Assembly: GCF_963668385.1 (NCBI RefSeq)
Contig: NZ_OY764327.1
Location: 2,418,001-2,482,000, forward strand
Length of the DNA stretch: 64,000 bases
Source: an uncultured Carboxylicivirga sp.
GTDB taxonomy: Bacteria; Bacteroidota; Bacteroidia; Bacteroidales; Marinilabiliaceae
Direction: 5' to 3'
Part shown: positions 37,681-46,366 of the stretch, one piece after another
Numbering within the stretch: the stretch's first letter is position 1
Layout of the letters: each line of letters starts with the position of its first letter
The notes under the pieces: model-generated
Told to the model about the DNA's origin: nothing
Database searches by the model: none
Seen by the model: the letters and a program-made list of their open reading frames with translations, nothing else
Translations under genes and position numbers: made by a program

Positions 37681-37734
37681 TCAGTAGTAGCTAGTCAGTA
37701 GTGATTAATAGATTCAACTACTGATCACTGACTA
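37675..37734. repeat. 14-bp tandem duplication and inverted motifs at the nqrA-nqrB junction
   Basis: AGCTAGTCAGTAGT occurs twice in tandem (37675-37688 and 37689-37702); the first copy contains the nqrA stop codon. The same motif recurs inverted at 37717-37734 (ACTACTGA and ACTGACTA), so two alternative 8-bp stems can form in the mRNA between the genes. Confidence 0.7.
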
Positions 37735-37756
37735 ATAACTAAAAAACTAAATAACA

Positions 37757-38923
37757 TTGAAAGCGTTAAGAAATTTATTAGATAATATCAAACCTCACGT
37801 TCAAAAAGGCGGGAAGTTTGAGAAGTTTCATTCAACGTTCGACGCATTTGAAACCTTGTTGTTTGTACCTAATCACACAAACAAAAATGGTGTCCACGTG
37901 CGCGATGTGATTGATTCGAAACGTACCATGGCTGTGGTAGTACTAGCGTTAGTACCTGCCTTGCTTTTTGGTATATGGAATGCCGGATATCAGCATTATC
38001 TTGCTATTGGCGAGGCAGCTGGTTTTTGGCCAATGGTTGGCATTGGAGCATTAAAAGTATTACCTATAGTGGTAGTATCTTATGGTGTTGGTTTGGGTAT
38101 CGAATTTATGTTTGCTCAATTACGAGGCCACGAGGTACAAGAAGGTTTTCTTGTATCGGGTATGCTAATTCCTTTGATTTTACCAGTTGATATTCCATTG
38201 TGGATGGTAGCTGTAGCTACTGCATTTGCCGTGGTGATTGGTAAAGAGGTATTTGGTGGTACCGGAATGAACATTTGGAACCCAGCTTTAATTGCACGTG
38301 CTTTCCTATTCTTTGCTTATCCTTCTAAAATGTCGGGTGACAAAATTTGGGTACACGGTTTATCAGATCTTGATGGTGTTTCAGGAGCTACTCCTCTTGG
38401 AGAGGCTGCTAGTAACCATGTTGATAAATTCACAAATGGAGCCTTCGATTTATGGCACAGTTTTATTGGTATGATCCCAGGATCGATCGGTGAAACTTCA
38501 ACTTTAGCTATATTAATTGGTGCAGTTATCCTTATTTATACTGGTATTGGTAGCTGGAAAGTGATGGTATCGGTATTTGCCGGAGGCTATTTGATGGCTT
38601 TACTTTTCAATGCAGTTGCTCCTGCCGATAATATGTTGATGCAAGTAGATGCAATTCACCAACTATGCTTGGGTGGTTTTGCTTTTGGTGCTGTATTTAT
38701 GGCTACCGATCCTGTTTCTGCATCACGTACCGAGAAAGGTAAATGGATTTATGGATTTTTAGTAGGTGTATTTGCTATTATGATTAGGGTATTCAACCCT
38801 GCATATCCAGAAGGGGTAATGTTAGCAATCTTGTTAATGAATACTTTCTCACCATTGATCGACCATTTTGTGGTACAAGGAAATATTAAACGACGTTTGA
38901 AACGTGCCAAAGTAAATGCTTAA
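37757..38923 (+). CDS. nqrB: Na+-translocating NADH:quinone reductase subunit B
   Basis: NqrB is the main membrane subunit, carrying riboflavin and a covalently bound FMN on the Na+ path. The 388 residues start with a TTG codon (protein KALRNLLDNIKPHVQKGGKF after the initiator); no ATG gives the conserved start. Ten or so membrane helices are visible. The flavinylation motif DGVSGAT places FMN on Thr212, the target of ApbE, whose gene follows the operon. Other conserved features are GKEVFGGTGMNIWNPALIAR and FMATDPVSASRTEKGKW. It is separated from nqrA by 76 bp and from nqrC by 12 bp. Confidence 0.97.
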   Translation: MKALRNLLDNIKPHVQKGGKFEKFHSTFDAFETLLFVPNHTNKNGVHVRDVIDSKRTMAVVVLALVPALLFGIWNAGYQHYLAIGEAAGFWPMVGIGALKVLPIVVVSYGVGLGIEFMFAQLRGHEVQEGFLVSGMLIPLILPVDIPLWMVAVATAFAVVIGKEVFGGTGMNIWNPALIARAFLFFAYPSKMSGDKIWVHGLSDLDGVSGATPLGEAASNHVDKFTNGAFDLWHSFIGMIPGSIGETSTLAILIGAVILIYTGIGSWKVMVSVFAGGYLMALLFNAVAPADNMLMQVDAIHQLCLGGFAFGAVFMATDPVSASRTEKGKWIYGFLVGVFAIMIRVFNPAYPEGVMLAILLMNTFSPLIDHFVVQGNIKRRLKRAKVNA

Positions 38924-38935
38924 AACAAATTAGAA

Positions 38936-39628
38936 ATGGATAGACAAGGAAATACATATACCTTTCTTTATGCATCCGTGATGGTTATTGTAGTGGCAGC
39001 CATTTTGGCCTTTTTGTCACAATCGTTAAAACCAATTCAGAGTAAAAATGCTGAAGTGGCTAAAAAAATCGATATCCTGAAGTCGGTAAATATTGAAAGT
39101 ACTGCAAAAGATGCAGAGGCTAAATATGAAAAGTATATTGGCAATAATGCCTATGTAATTAACAATAAAGGTGAGCGTATTGATGCTGTTGCTTTTAATG
39201 TTGATTTAGCAAAAGAATTGAAAAAAGATGATGCTGAACGCGGTTACCCAGTTTACGAATGTAAAATGGACGATGGCAGCGTTAAATATATCCTACCCGT
39301 GCGAGGTAAAGGTCTTTGGGGTCCAATCTGGGGTTATCTTTCATTAAACGAAGATAAAAACACCGTTTATGGTGCCACTTTCGGTCATAAAGGTGAAACT
39401 CCTGGATTAGGTGCTGAAATTGAAAAAGAAGCTTTCCAGAAACCATTTGTTGGAAAAACCATTTTCGAAGGTGATAAATTGGTTTCAATTAAAGTTACGA
39501 AAGCAGGGCAATCAGTAGGTAACATTCATGCTGTTGATGGTATCTCAGGTGGTACTATTACCAGTAGAGGAGTTCAGGCCATGTTAGAAGATTGTTTGAG
39601 TGGGTATGAATCATTTTTAAAGAACTAA
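38936..39628 (+). CDS. nqrC: Na+-translocating NADH:quinone reductase subunit C
   Basis: NqrC has one membrane helix (about 9-27) and a periplasmic FMN-binding domain. The 230-residue protein has the typical [20 protein letters not shown] and the flavinylation motif DGISGGT (acceptor Thr207) followed by ITSRGVQ, close to the common SGAT form but with Gly for Ala. The middle has [13 protein letters not shown]. Together with NqrB it forms the two covalent FMN sites served by ApbE. Confidence 0.97.
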   Translation: MDRQGNTYTFLYASVMVIVVAAILAFLSQSLKPIQSKNAEVAKKIDILKSVNIESTAKDAEAKYEKYIGNNAYVINNKGERIDAVAFNVDLAKELKKDDAERGYPVYECKMDDGSVKYILPVRGKGLWGPIWGYLSLNEDKNTVYGATFGHKGETPGLGAEIEKEAFQKPFVGKTIFEGDKLVSIKVTKAGQSVGNIHAVDGISGGTITSRGVQAMLEDCLSGYESFLKN

Positions 39629-39641
39629 AAAAGTTTTAACA

Positions 39642-40301
39642 ATGAGTAGCGAAAAAGAACCTTTGTTCTCAGCAAAAAATTTGAAGCTGATTACCACTCC
39701 TCTTGGCACACAAAACCCAATTACCATTCAGGTATTAGGTATTTGTTCTGCCTTAGCGGTAACGGCTAAGTTGGAGCCGGCAATTGTAATGGCCATCTCC
39801 GTAACGTTTGTAACAGTATTTGCCAACTTGGTTATCTCCTTGTTGCGTAACACAATACCTTCACGTATTCGTATTATTGTGCAGTTGGTAATTGTTGCTG
39901 CATTAGTAATTATTGTTGACCAGGTATTACAGGCATTTGCTTATGAAGTAAGTAAGCAGTTGAGTGTATTTGTTGGTTTGATTATTACCAACTGTATTAT
40001 CATGGGACGTCTAGAGGCGTTTGCTTTAGGTAATAAGCCTTGGCCTTCTGTTTTAGATGGTATTGGTAACGGTGCTGGTTATGGTCTTATCTTGGTTATT
40101 GTAGCATTTTTCCGCGAGTTATTCGGATCAGGTACTTTAACATTACCAGGATTAGGAACAATTCATGTTATTCCAGAAGTAATGTACAAGTGGGGATATG
40201 TAAACAACGGGTTTATGATTCTTCCTCCAATGGCATTGGTTGTGGTTGGTATCATTATTTGGGTGCAACGTTCACGCAATAAAGACCTTATTGAATCATA
40301 A
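39642..40301 (+). CDS. nqrD: Na+-translocating NADH:quinone reductase subunit D
   Basis: NqrD is a six-helix membrane subunit. The 219 residues include the cysteines Cys35 ([11 protein letters not shown]) and Cys118 ([15 protein letters not shown]). In the known complex the two Cys of NqrD and two of NqrE hold an iron centre inside the membrane. The protein closes with [20 protein letters not shown]. It starts 13 bp after nqrC and ends 20 bp before nqrE. Confidence 0.97.
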   Translation: MSSEKEPLFSAKNLKLITTPLGTQNPITIQVLGICSALAVTAKLEPAIVMAISVTFVTVFANLVISLLRNTIPSRIRIIVQLVIVAALVIIVDQVLQAFAYEVSKQLSVFVGLIITNCIIMGRLEAFALGNKPWPSVLDGIGNGAGYGLILVIVAFFRELFGSGTLTLPGLGTIHVIPEVMYKWGYVNNGFMILPPMALVVVGIIIWVQRSRNKDLIES

Positions 40302-40321
40302 ATTATTAAACAAACGAAAAA

Positions 40322-40936
40322 ATGGAATTATTTAATATATTCATTAAGTCCATCTTTATTGATAACATGGTTTTTGCATACTTCTTAGGAATGTGTTCGT
40401 TCCTTGCAGTATCAAAAACAGTTAAAACATCGTTTGGACTTGGGATTGCAGTTGTATTCGTATTGGCCATAACTGTTCCCGTTGATTACTTGCTAAACAA
40501 GTATGTATTAAGCGAAGGTGCTTTGGCCTGGTTAGGTCCAAACTTTGCATCAGTTGATTTGAGTTTCCTTAGTTTTATCATGTTTATCGCTGTAATTGCC
40601 TCAATGGTACAGTTGGTAGAGATGATTGTTGAGAAATTTGCACCTGCTTTATATTCTCAATTAGGTATTTTCTTGCCTTTGATTGCTGTAAACTGTGCCA
40701 TCTTAGGTGGTTCGTTATTCATGCAAGAAAGAGGTTACGAAACTTTAGGTGAAGCTACTGTATTTGGTGTAGGTTCAGGTATTGGATGGTTATTGGCGAT
40801 TGTTGGTATTGCTGCAATCCGCGAAAAAATCCAGTATTCAGATGTGCCAGCTCCATTGAAAGGACTAGGTATTACATTTATTGTTACCGGTTTGATGGGT
40901 ATTGCCTTCATGAGTTTTATGGGTATTAAATTATAA
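40322..40936 (+). CDS. nqrE: Na+-translocating NADH:quinone reductase subunit E
   Basis: NqrE is the sister six-helix subunit of NqrD in inverted orientation. The 204 residues carry the iron-ligand candidates Cys25 ([12 protein letters not shown]) and Cys125 ([14 protein letters not shown]). The remaining sequence is typical, including [20 protein letters not shown], and ends in [16 protein letters not shown]. It lies between nqrD and nqrF with short gaps. Confidence 0.97.
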   Translation: MELFNIFIKSIFIDNMVFAYFLGMCSFLAVSKTVKTSFGLGIAVVFVLAITVPVDYLLNKYVLSEGALAWLGPNFASVDLSFLSFIMFIAVIASMVQLVEMIVEKFAPALYSQLGIFLPLIAVNCAILGGSLFMQERGYETLGEATVFGVGSGIGWLLAIVGIAAIREKIQYSDVPAPLKGLGITFIVTGLMGIAFMSFMGIKL

Positions 40937-40954
40937 TAAGAAAACTATTTGAAA

Positions 40955-42214
40955 ATGATATTTTTAGCAAGTCAAACAATGATAATTAGTGTCAGCGTTG
41001 TAGTGTTTCTTATTGTAGTACTTGTATTGGTATCAGTGTTACTTTTCGCTAAGAAAAAACTGATGCCATCAGGAGAGGTTACAATTAACATCAACGGCGG
41101 TGAAAAAGAATTAGTAGTTGAGCCAGGGCAGTCATTATTGTCGGCACTGGGTAGTAATAAAATATTCTTACCATCAGCTTGTGGTGGTGGTGGTACTTGT
41201 GCAATGTGTCGTTGCCAGGTACACGAAGGTGCTGGGTCGATTCTTCCTACTGAAACCGGATATTTTACTCGTAAAGAGCAAGCCAACGACTGGCGTTTAG
41301 CGTGTCAGGTTAAAGTAAAAGAAGATTTGAAAATGGAGATTCCTCAAGAGGTCTTAGGTATCAAAAAGTGGGAATGTACCGTTGTTTCAAACGATAACCA
41401 GGCTACTTTCATTAAAGAATTTGTGGTTAGACTTCCTGAAGGAGAAATCTTAGATTTCAAATCGGGTGGTTATATTCAGATTGATGTACCTAAAATTGAT
41501 GTTGATTTCAAAGACATTGTTGTAGGTGATGAGTACCGCGAAGAGTGGGAGAAATTTGGTATGTTCGATCTTAAAATGTCGAATCCGGAAGAAACTTTCC
41601 GTGCATACTCAATGGCTAACCACCCTGCCGAAGGTAACATTGTAATGTTGAATATCCGTATTGCAACTCCTCCATTCGATCGCGTTAATGGTGGATTCAT
41701 GAAAGTAAATCCAGGTATCTGTTCTTCATTCATCTTCTCGCGTAAGCCAGGTGATAAAGTTACTGTATCCGGTCCTTACGGAGAATTCTTTATTAAAGAG
41801 ACTGATAACGAAATGATGTTTATTGGTGGTGGTGCTGGTATGGCTCCTATGCGTTCGCATATCTTCCACTTATTCCACACAGTAAAAACAGGTCGTAAAG
41901 TTACTTTCTGGTATGGTGCTCGTTCTAAGAAAGAGATTTTCTACGAAGATCACTTCAGAGCTATTGAAGAGAAGTTCCCTAACTTCAAATTTACAATTGC
42001 ATTATCTGAGCCTCATCCTGATGATAACTGGACTGGTCCTGTTGGATTCATTCACCAGGTAATTCATGACGAGTACTTAATTAATCATGAAGAGCCAGAA
42101 GACGTAGAATACTATTTATGTGGACCTCCTATGATGAACGATGCAGTTACAAAAATGCTGTACAACATGGGTGTGCCTGACGAAATGGTTGCTTATGATG
42201 ATTTTGGATCATAA
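40955..42214 (+). CDS. nqrF: Na+-translocating NADH:quinone reductase subunit F (NADH dehydrogenase)
   Basis: NqrF takes electrons from NADH to FAD and a [2Fe-2S] cluster. The ATG at 40955 gives 419 residues; a TTG two codons earlier is possible. An N-terminal membrane helix (about 8-31) precedes a ferredoxin domain with cluster ligands Cys76, Cys82, Cys85 and Cys117 ([20 protein letters not shown]). The FAD domain has the family motif [10 protein letters not shown]. The NADH-binding part has [33 protein letters not shown] and [14 protein letters not shown], and the protein ends DDFGS. A terminator 20 bp downstream closes the operon. Confidence 0.97.
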   Translation: MIFLASQTMIISVSVVVFLIVVLVLVSVLLFAKKKLMPSGEVTININGGEKELVVEPGQSLLSALGSNKIFLPSACGGGGTCAMCRCQVHEGAGSILPTETGYFTRKEQANDWRLACQVKVKEDLKMEIPQEVLGIKKWECTVVSNDNQATFIKEFVVRLPEGEILDFKSGGYIQIDVPKIDVDFKDIVVGDEYREEWEKFGMFDLKMSNPEETFRAYSMANHPAEGNIVMLNIRIATPPFDRVNGGFMKVNPGICSSFIFSRKPGDKVTVSGPYGEFFIKETDNEMMFIGGGAGMAPMRSHIFHLFHTVKTGRKVTFWYGARSKKEIFYEDHFRAIEEKFPNFKFTIALSEPHPDDNWTGPVGFIHQVIHDEYLINHEEPEDVEYYLCGPPMMNDAVTKMLYNMGVPDEMVAYDDFGS

Positions 42215-42233
42215 TTACATAGATATGATATAT

Positions 42234-42261
42234 AAAAGCCCCTTTTTTAGGGGCTTTTTTT
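42234..42261 (+). terminator. Rho-independent terminator of the nqr operon
   Basis: A 9-bp stem (AAAAGCCCC at 42234-42242 with GGGGCTTTT at 42250-42258, seven-nt loop) runs into a T tract. Confidence 0.9.
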
Positions 42262-42407
42262 ATGCGTATAATATGGAGTTCAGATGCTTATAACAAGTTC
42301 TTTTAAGTTGACAAAAAGAACGGAATAAAATCAGTAAATCTATTGTATTTGAGTTACCTCTTTAACACCTTTGTAGCTCCAATTATTTAAAATCTAAATA
42401 CGAAACA

Positions 42408-43403
42408 ATGCGTTATATAAGCGTTTTATTAGCAGTGGTATTGCTGTCGTCGTGTGCCAAAGAAACATCTTTTTATAAAAATGAAGGGCTTGTTTTTGGA
42501 ACCATTTATCATTTTACTTACGAGAGCGAAGCTGATTTAAGCGATGAAATTAAAGAGGTGATGAACGAATTCAATATGTCGTTATCAACTTATGAGAAAA
42601 ACTCGGTTATCAGTAAAATCAATAGTAACCAATCGATGGAGACTGATAAGTATTTCCGCGAAGTTTTTAATAAAGCCAAAGAAATTACTGCAGCAACCGA
42701 TGGCGCCTTTGATATGACAGTAGCTCCATTAGTTAATGCCTGGGGATTTGGGTTCTCAAAGAAGGATAGTGTTAGTAATGCGTTAATCGATTCGTTGATG
42801 CAAGATGTGGGGATGGATATGGTTGAACTCAAAGATTCAAAAATTGTAAAACAACGTCCCGGAATCATGTTAGATGCCAGTGCTATTGCAAAAGGATATA
42901 GTGTTGATGTGGTGTCTGACTTTCTGGAGTCGAAAGGAGTTACTAATTACATGGTTGAGATTGGTGGCGAAATGCGAGTTAAAGGAACCAATCCTAAAGG
43001 TGTAACCTGGAAAGTGGGGATTGATAAACCTATTGATGATCCGGAAGTGTTAGATCGCGAATTGCAAGAGATTGTTTCTATATCGAATGTAGCCTTGGCT
43101 ACCTCAGGGAATTATCGTAATTTCTATGTGAAAGATGGCAAAAAATATGCTCACACCATAAGTCCATATAATGGATATCCGGTAGTACATCAATTATTGG
43201 GAGTATCAGTTCTAGCGCCCGATTGTATGACGGCTGATGCCTATGCAACCGCATTTATGGTATTAGGTGTAGAGAATGCAACGAAAATAGTTGAAAATAA
43301 TCCTGATTTAGAGGCTTATTTTATATCATCAGGAACCAATGGTGACGAATATGACATAACCTACACAAAGGGCTTTAAAAAGGTTATTGAGAGTAAAAAT
43401 TAA
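42408..43403 (+). CDS. apbE: FAD:protein FMN transferase
   Basis: ApbE cuts FAD and attaches the FMN part to Thr in the SGAT-type motifs of exported or membrane proteins. The 331-residue protein has a lipoprotein signal (VLLSSC, Cys16), placing it outside the inner membrane where the NqrB and NqrC sites face. The core shows IYHFTYESEAD, STYEKNSVISKINSN, TDGAFDMTVAPLVNAWGFGF, LDASAIAKGYSVDVVSDFL, YMVEIGGEMRVKGTNPKG and the metal-binding end HTISPYNGYPV ... DCMTADAYATAFMVLG. Its place straight after nqrF, though with its own transcription start, fits a dedicated role in NQR flavinylation. Confidence 0.96.
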   Translation: MRYISVLLAVVLLSSCAKETSFYKNEGLVFGTIYHFTYESEADLSDEIKEVMNEFNMSLSTYEKNSVISKINSNQSMETDKYFREVFNKAKEITAATDGAFDMTVAPLVNAWGFGFSKKDSVSNALIDSLMQDVGMDMVELKDSKIVKQRPGIMLDASAIAKGYSVDVVSDFLESKGVTNYMVEIGGEMRVKGTNPKGVTWKVGIDKPIDDPEVLDRELQEIVSISNVALATSGNYRNFYVKDGKKYAHTISPYNGYPVVHQLLGVSVLAPDCMTADAYATAFMVLGVENATKIVENNPDLEAYFISSGTNGDEYDITYTKGFKKVIESKN

Positions 43404-43420
43404 GAACGATATATTTAAAC

Positions 43421-43463
43421 AAAAAAAGAGAGGCAGCAATATCAATATTGCTGCCTCTTTTTT
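43421..43463. terminator. Bidirectional terminator between apbE and the small membrane gene
   Basis: A perfect 13-bp stem (GAGGCAGCAATAT at 43430-43442 with 43445-43457) is flanked by seven A residues on the left and six T on the right, so it serves both converging genes. Confidence 0.9.
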
Positions 43464-43470
43464 AATATCA

Positions 43471-43713
43471 TTAGCAACTTGTTGTTTGACTATCGTATTC
43501 CTGATCGAAACTTAATTGTTTAATCTTAAAAGATTCTTTACGTGCTAACTTATCCTGAGTAGTAGCACAATAGATGCCTCTTTTGTTCATTTCTCTGTTA
43601 CTACCAATGTGCATGTTCGGAAATTTTCCATTCTTTTGCAAAAGAATTCTGGTAGCAAATAGTACAAAAACAATGCCCATTAAAGCAACGGATAATAATA
43701 GAACTTCCCACAT
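43471..43713 (-). CDS. Small Cys-containing membrane protein, candidate NQR maturation factor (NqrM-like role)
   Basis: The 80-residue protein has one N-terminal helix (about 3-22; EVLLLSVALMGIVFVLFA), a conserved-looking stretch KNGKFPNMHIGSNREMNKRG, Cys49 and a C-terminal Cys80. It converges on apbE, sharing its terminator. I recall similar small proteins next to apbE/nqr in other Bacteroidota, but no named family. In gammaproteobacteria the small membrane protein NqrM, also one helix plus cysteines, is needed to put iron into the NqrD/NqrE site. A similar role here is inference from location, size, topology and cysteines; there is no clear sequence match to NqrM. Confidence 0.75.
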   Translation of the reverse strand: MWEVLLLSVALMGIVFVLFATRILLQKNGKFPNMHIGSNREMNKRGIYCATTQDKLARKESFKIKQLSFDQEYDSQTTSC

Positions 43714-43733
43714 AATTCATCAATTTTGAATTG

Positions 43734-43741
43734 CAAAAATA
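43734..43741 (-). promoter_or_regulatory. Candidate -7 box (TATTTTTG) for the small membrane gene
   Basis: On the minus strand TATTTTTG matches TAnnTTTG exactly, 20 bp before the start codon, with a TTG 17 bp further upstream. Confidence 0.5.
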
Positions 43742-43875
43742 GCAAAAACATTTTATATCAATAGTAAAACAAACTTACGATCTCGAATGTTTGAATTAAT
43801 GCTGATATTAGAAGACTGAATAGATATGAGGTAGTTCTCAGAGTTCAAAACAGTAACAATTTGAAATTAAAAAAT

Positions 43876-46299
43876 ATGTCTGAAAAAGCAGCTGAATTAA
43901 GCTTTGAAGATTTTAAAAACGAAGTAATTAACGATTATAAAACAGCTTGTGTAAGTCGAAACATGAGTTTGTTGGCCCGTAAGGAAGTACTGGGAGGGAA
44001 AGCTAAGTTTGGAATCTTTGGCGACGGAAAAGAGATTCCTCAGATAGCCATGGCTAAACAATTTAAGGAAGGCGATTGGAGGTCGGGATATTATCGCGAT
44101 CAAACCTTTATTTTGGCTGCCGGCATGACTACTCCCAAACAGTTTTTCGCCCTTCTTTATGGTGAGACCCGAACAGAGTTGAATCCTGATAATGGCGGAC
44201 GGTCTTTCAATAATCATTTTGGTACCCGTATTATTGATGATAATGGTAATTGGAAGGATTTAACAAAGCTGAAATGTACCGCATCTGATATTTCACCTAC
44301 TGCCGGACAAATGCCGCGTTTGGTGGGATTGGCTATGGCATCGAAATTATATCGTAATAATCCTGATCTAAAAAATCATACAGGTTTTAGTGTGAATGGA
44401 AACGAGGTTGCATTCGGAACCATAGGTGATGCGAGTACTTCGGAAGGACACTTTTTTGAAACCTTAAATGCAGCATCAGTACTACAAATTCCAATGGCGG
44501 TTTCGGTTTGGGATGATGGTTACGGAATATCTGTACCTAAAAGCGTTCAAACAACAAAAGAGAGCATTAGCAAAGCAATGAAAGGCTTTGAAAAAGGACC
44601 TAAAGATGCAAGCGGAATGCTTATTTATACTGCTAAAGGATGGGATTATGCAGGCCTATGCCAGATGTATGAAGAAGGTATCCGAAAATGTCGAAATGAG
44701 CATGTTCCGGTTTTATTTCATGTTGAAGAATTAACACAACCTGTTGGTCATTCTACTTCTGGTTCTCACGAAAGATATAAAAGTACTGAGAGATTGGAAT
44801 GGGAAAAGGAGTACGATGGAATAAGGCAGATGCGTATTTGGATGATCGAAAGTAATCTGGCTTCAATTGAGGAACTTGATCAATTGGAAGAAGAGGCATA
44901 TAAGGAAGTTCGAACTGCACAAAAAGAAGCTTATAAAGAATTTCAGGATTTGTTAAAAGGTGAACGACAGGAGCTAATTGATATTATTACACGTAAGGAA
45001 TGTGTATGTAGCGATGCAAGTCAACCCAAGATTGATGCATTGGTGAAAGAGCTTAAGTCAAGTATGGCTTTGACCCGTAAAGAAATTTTAAGTACGGCCA
45101 GGCGTGCGCTTCGTTTCTATTGCTCTACTTGTGATAAGCCAAACGGAATTAAAAACGAATTGCAAGCCTGGATTAAAAAATATTTCGAAGAGGGTTGGGA
45201 GAATTATAGCGCCTGGTTGTATTCCGAAGATGAACACTCTGCATTGAATGTTTCTCCATTGACACCAGCCTATAACGATGATGCTGTAAATGTGCCTGGA
45301 AGAGAAATATTACGAGATAATTTCGACTACATTTTTGCCAATTATCCCGAAGTAATCACTTTTGGTGAAGATACAGGATTCCTTGGCGGAGTTAATCAGA
45401 CCTTAGAAGGCATGCAGGCTAAGTATGGCGATATGCGAGTGCGTGATACAGGGATTCGTGAAACTACCATTTTGGGTAAGGGAATTGGTATGGCATTGCG
45501 AGGTTTACGTCCAATTGCCGAAATACAGTATTTCGATTACTTAATGTATGCGCTTCAAACTATGAGCGATGATTTGGCAACAACCCGCTATCGTACTAAA
45601 AATGGCCAGAAAGCGCCAGTAATAGTGCGTACTCGTGGCCACCGTTTAGAAGGTATCTGGCATAGTGGTTCGCCTCTAAGCATGGTTATTAATTCTATTA
45701 GAGGAATATATGTGTGTGTGCCGCGCGATATGACAAGAGCAGCTGGTTTTTATAATACGCTTTTGCAAGGTGATGATCCAGCATTGGTTATCGAACCATT
45801 AAATGGTTATCGACTGAGAGAGCCACAACCTTATAATATTGGAGAATTCAAAATTCCTTTAGGTGTGCCAGAGGTGTTAGTTGAGGGTAATGATGTAACA
45901 TTGGTTACATATGGCTCATGTGTAAGAATAGCGCAGGAGGCTATCAAACAATTAAATGAACTTGGTGTATCGGTTGAATTGATTGATGTTCAAACCTTGT
46001 TGCCTTTTGATATTAAAGGGATCATTGGCGAATCTGTTAAGAAAACTAATCGAATTGTTTTCTTTGATGAAGATGTTCCGGGTGGCGCCACTGCCTATAT
46101 GATGAATAAAGTAGTTGAAGGTCAAAAGGCATTTTATCATCTTGACGCATCTCCGCGAACCGTTACTGCCAAAGATCACAGACCTGCATATGGTACCGAT
46201 GGAGATTATTTCAGTAATCCAAGTGCTGAAGATGTTTATGAAGCCATTTATGATATGATGTCAGAAGTCGACCCACATCGATTTCCTTCCATTTATTAA
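43876..46299 (+). CDS. Alpha-keto acid dehydrogenase E1, alpha-beta fusion
   Basis: The ATG at 43876 gives 807 residues. The N-terminal half (about 1-400) is an E1 alpha subunit: GYYRDQTFILAAG, FNNHFGTRII, TAGQMPRLVGLAMASKLY and the thiamine diphosphate motif starting GTIGDASTSEGHFFETLNAA and ending WDDGYGISVP. The C-terminal half (about 470-807) is an E1 beta subunit: ITFGEDTGFLGGVNQTLEG, DTGIRETTILGKGIGMALRG, RPIAEIQYFDYLMYA, GHRLEGIWHSGSPLSM and VELIDVQTLLPFD. It decarboxylates pyruvate or branched-chain keto acids and passes the acyl group to a lipoyl E2, which is not in the window. The substrate (pyruvate or 2-oxoisovalerate) cannot be settled by eye. The usual NNGY of the ThDP motif is DDGY. 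Confidence 0.88.
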   Translation: MSEKAAELSFEDFKNEVINDYKTACVSRNMSLLARKEVLGGKAKFGIFGDGKEIPQIAMAKQFKEGDWRSGYYRDQTFILAAGMTTPKQFFALLYGETRTELNPDNGGRSFNNHFGTRIIDDNGNWKDLTKLKCTASDISPTAGQMPRLVGLAMASKLYRNNPDLKNHTGFSVNGNEVAFGTIGDASTSEGHFFETLNAASVLQIPMAVSVWDDGYGISVPKSVQTTKESISKAMKGFEKGPKDASGMLIYTAKGWDYAGLCQMYEEGIRKCRNEHVPVLFHVEELTQPVGHSTSGSHERYKSTERLEWEKEYDGIRQMRIWMIESNLASIEELDQLEEEAYKEVRTAQKEAYKEFQDLLKGERQELIDIITRKECVCSDASQPKIDALVKELKSSMALTRKEILSTARRALRFYCSTCDKPNGIKNELQAWIKKYFEEGWENYSAWLYSEDEHSALNVSPLTPAYNDDAVNVPGREILRDNFDYIFANYPEVITFGEDTGFLGGVNQTLEGMQAKYGDMRVRDTGIRETTILGKGIGMALRGLRPIAEIQYFDYLMYALQTMSDDLATTRYRTKNGQKAPVIVRTRGHRLEGIWHSGSPLSMVINSIRGIYVCVPRDMTRAAGFYNTLLQGDDPALVIEPLNGYRLREPQPYNIGEFKIPLGVPEVLVEGNDVTLVTYGSCVRIAQEAIKQLNELGVSVELIDVQTLLPFDIKGIIGESVKKTNRIVFFDEDVPGGATAYMMNKVVEGQKAFYHLDASPRTVTAKDHRPAYGTDGDYFSNPSAEDVYEAIYDMMSEVDPHRFPSIY

Positions 46300-46310
46300 A
46301 AAACGCAGAA

Positions 46311-46348
46311 AAAGAAGGCCGTGTTTCATTTGAAATACGGCCTTCTTT
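46311..46348. terminator. Bidirectional terminator between the E1 and nhaC genes
   Basis: An 18-bp stem (46311-46328 with 46331-46348, one G-T pair) lies between two converging genes; T-rich stretches flank it on both strands, the stronger one leftward. Confidence 0.85.
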
Positions 46349-46366
46349 ATGTCTTCTTATTGGATA

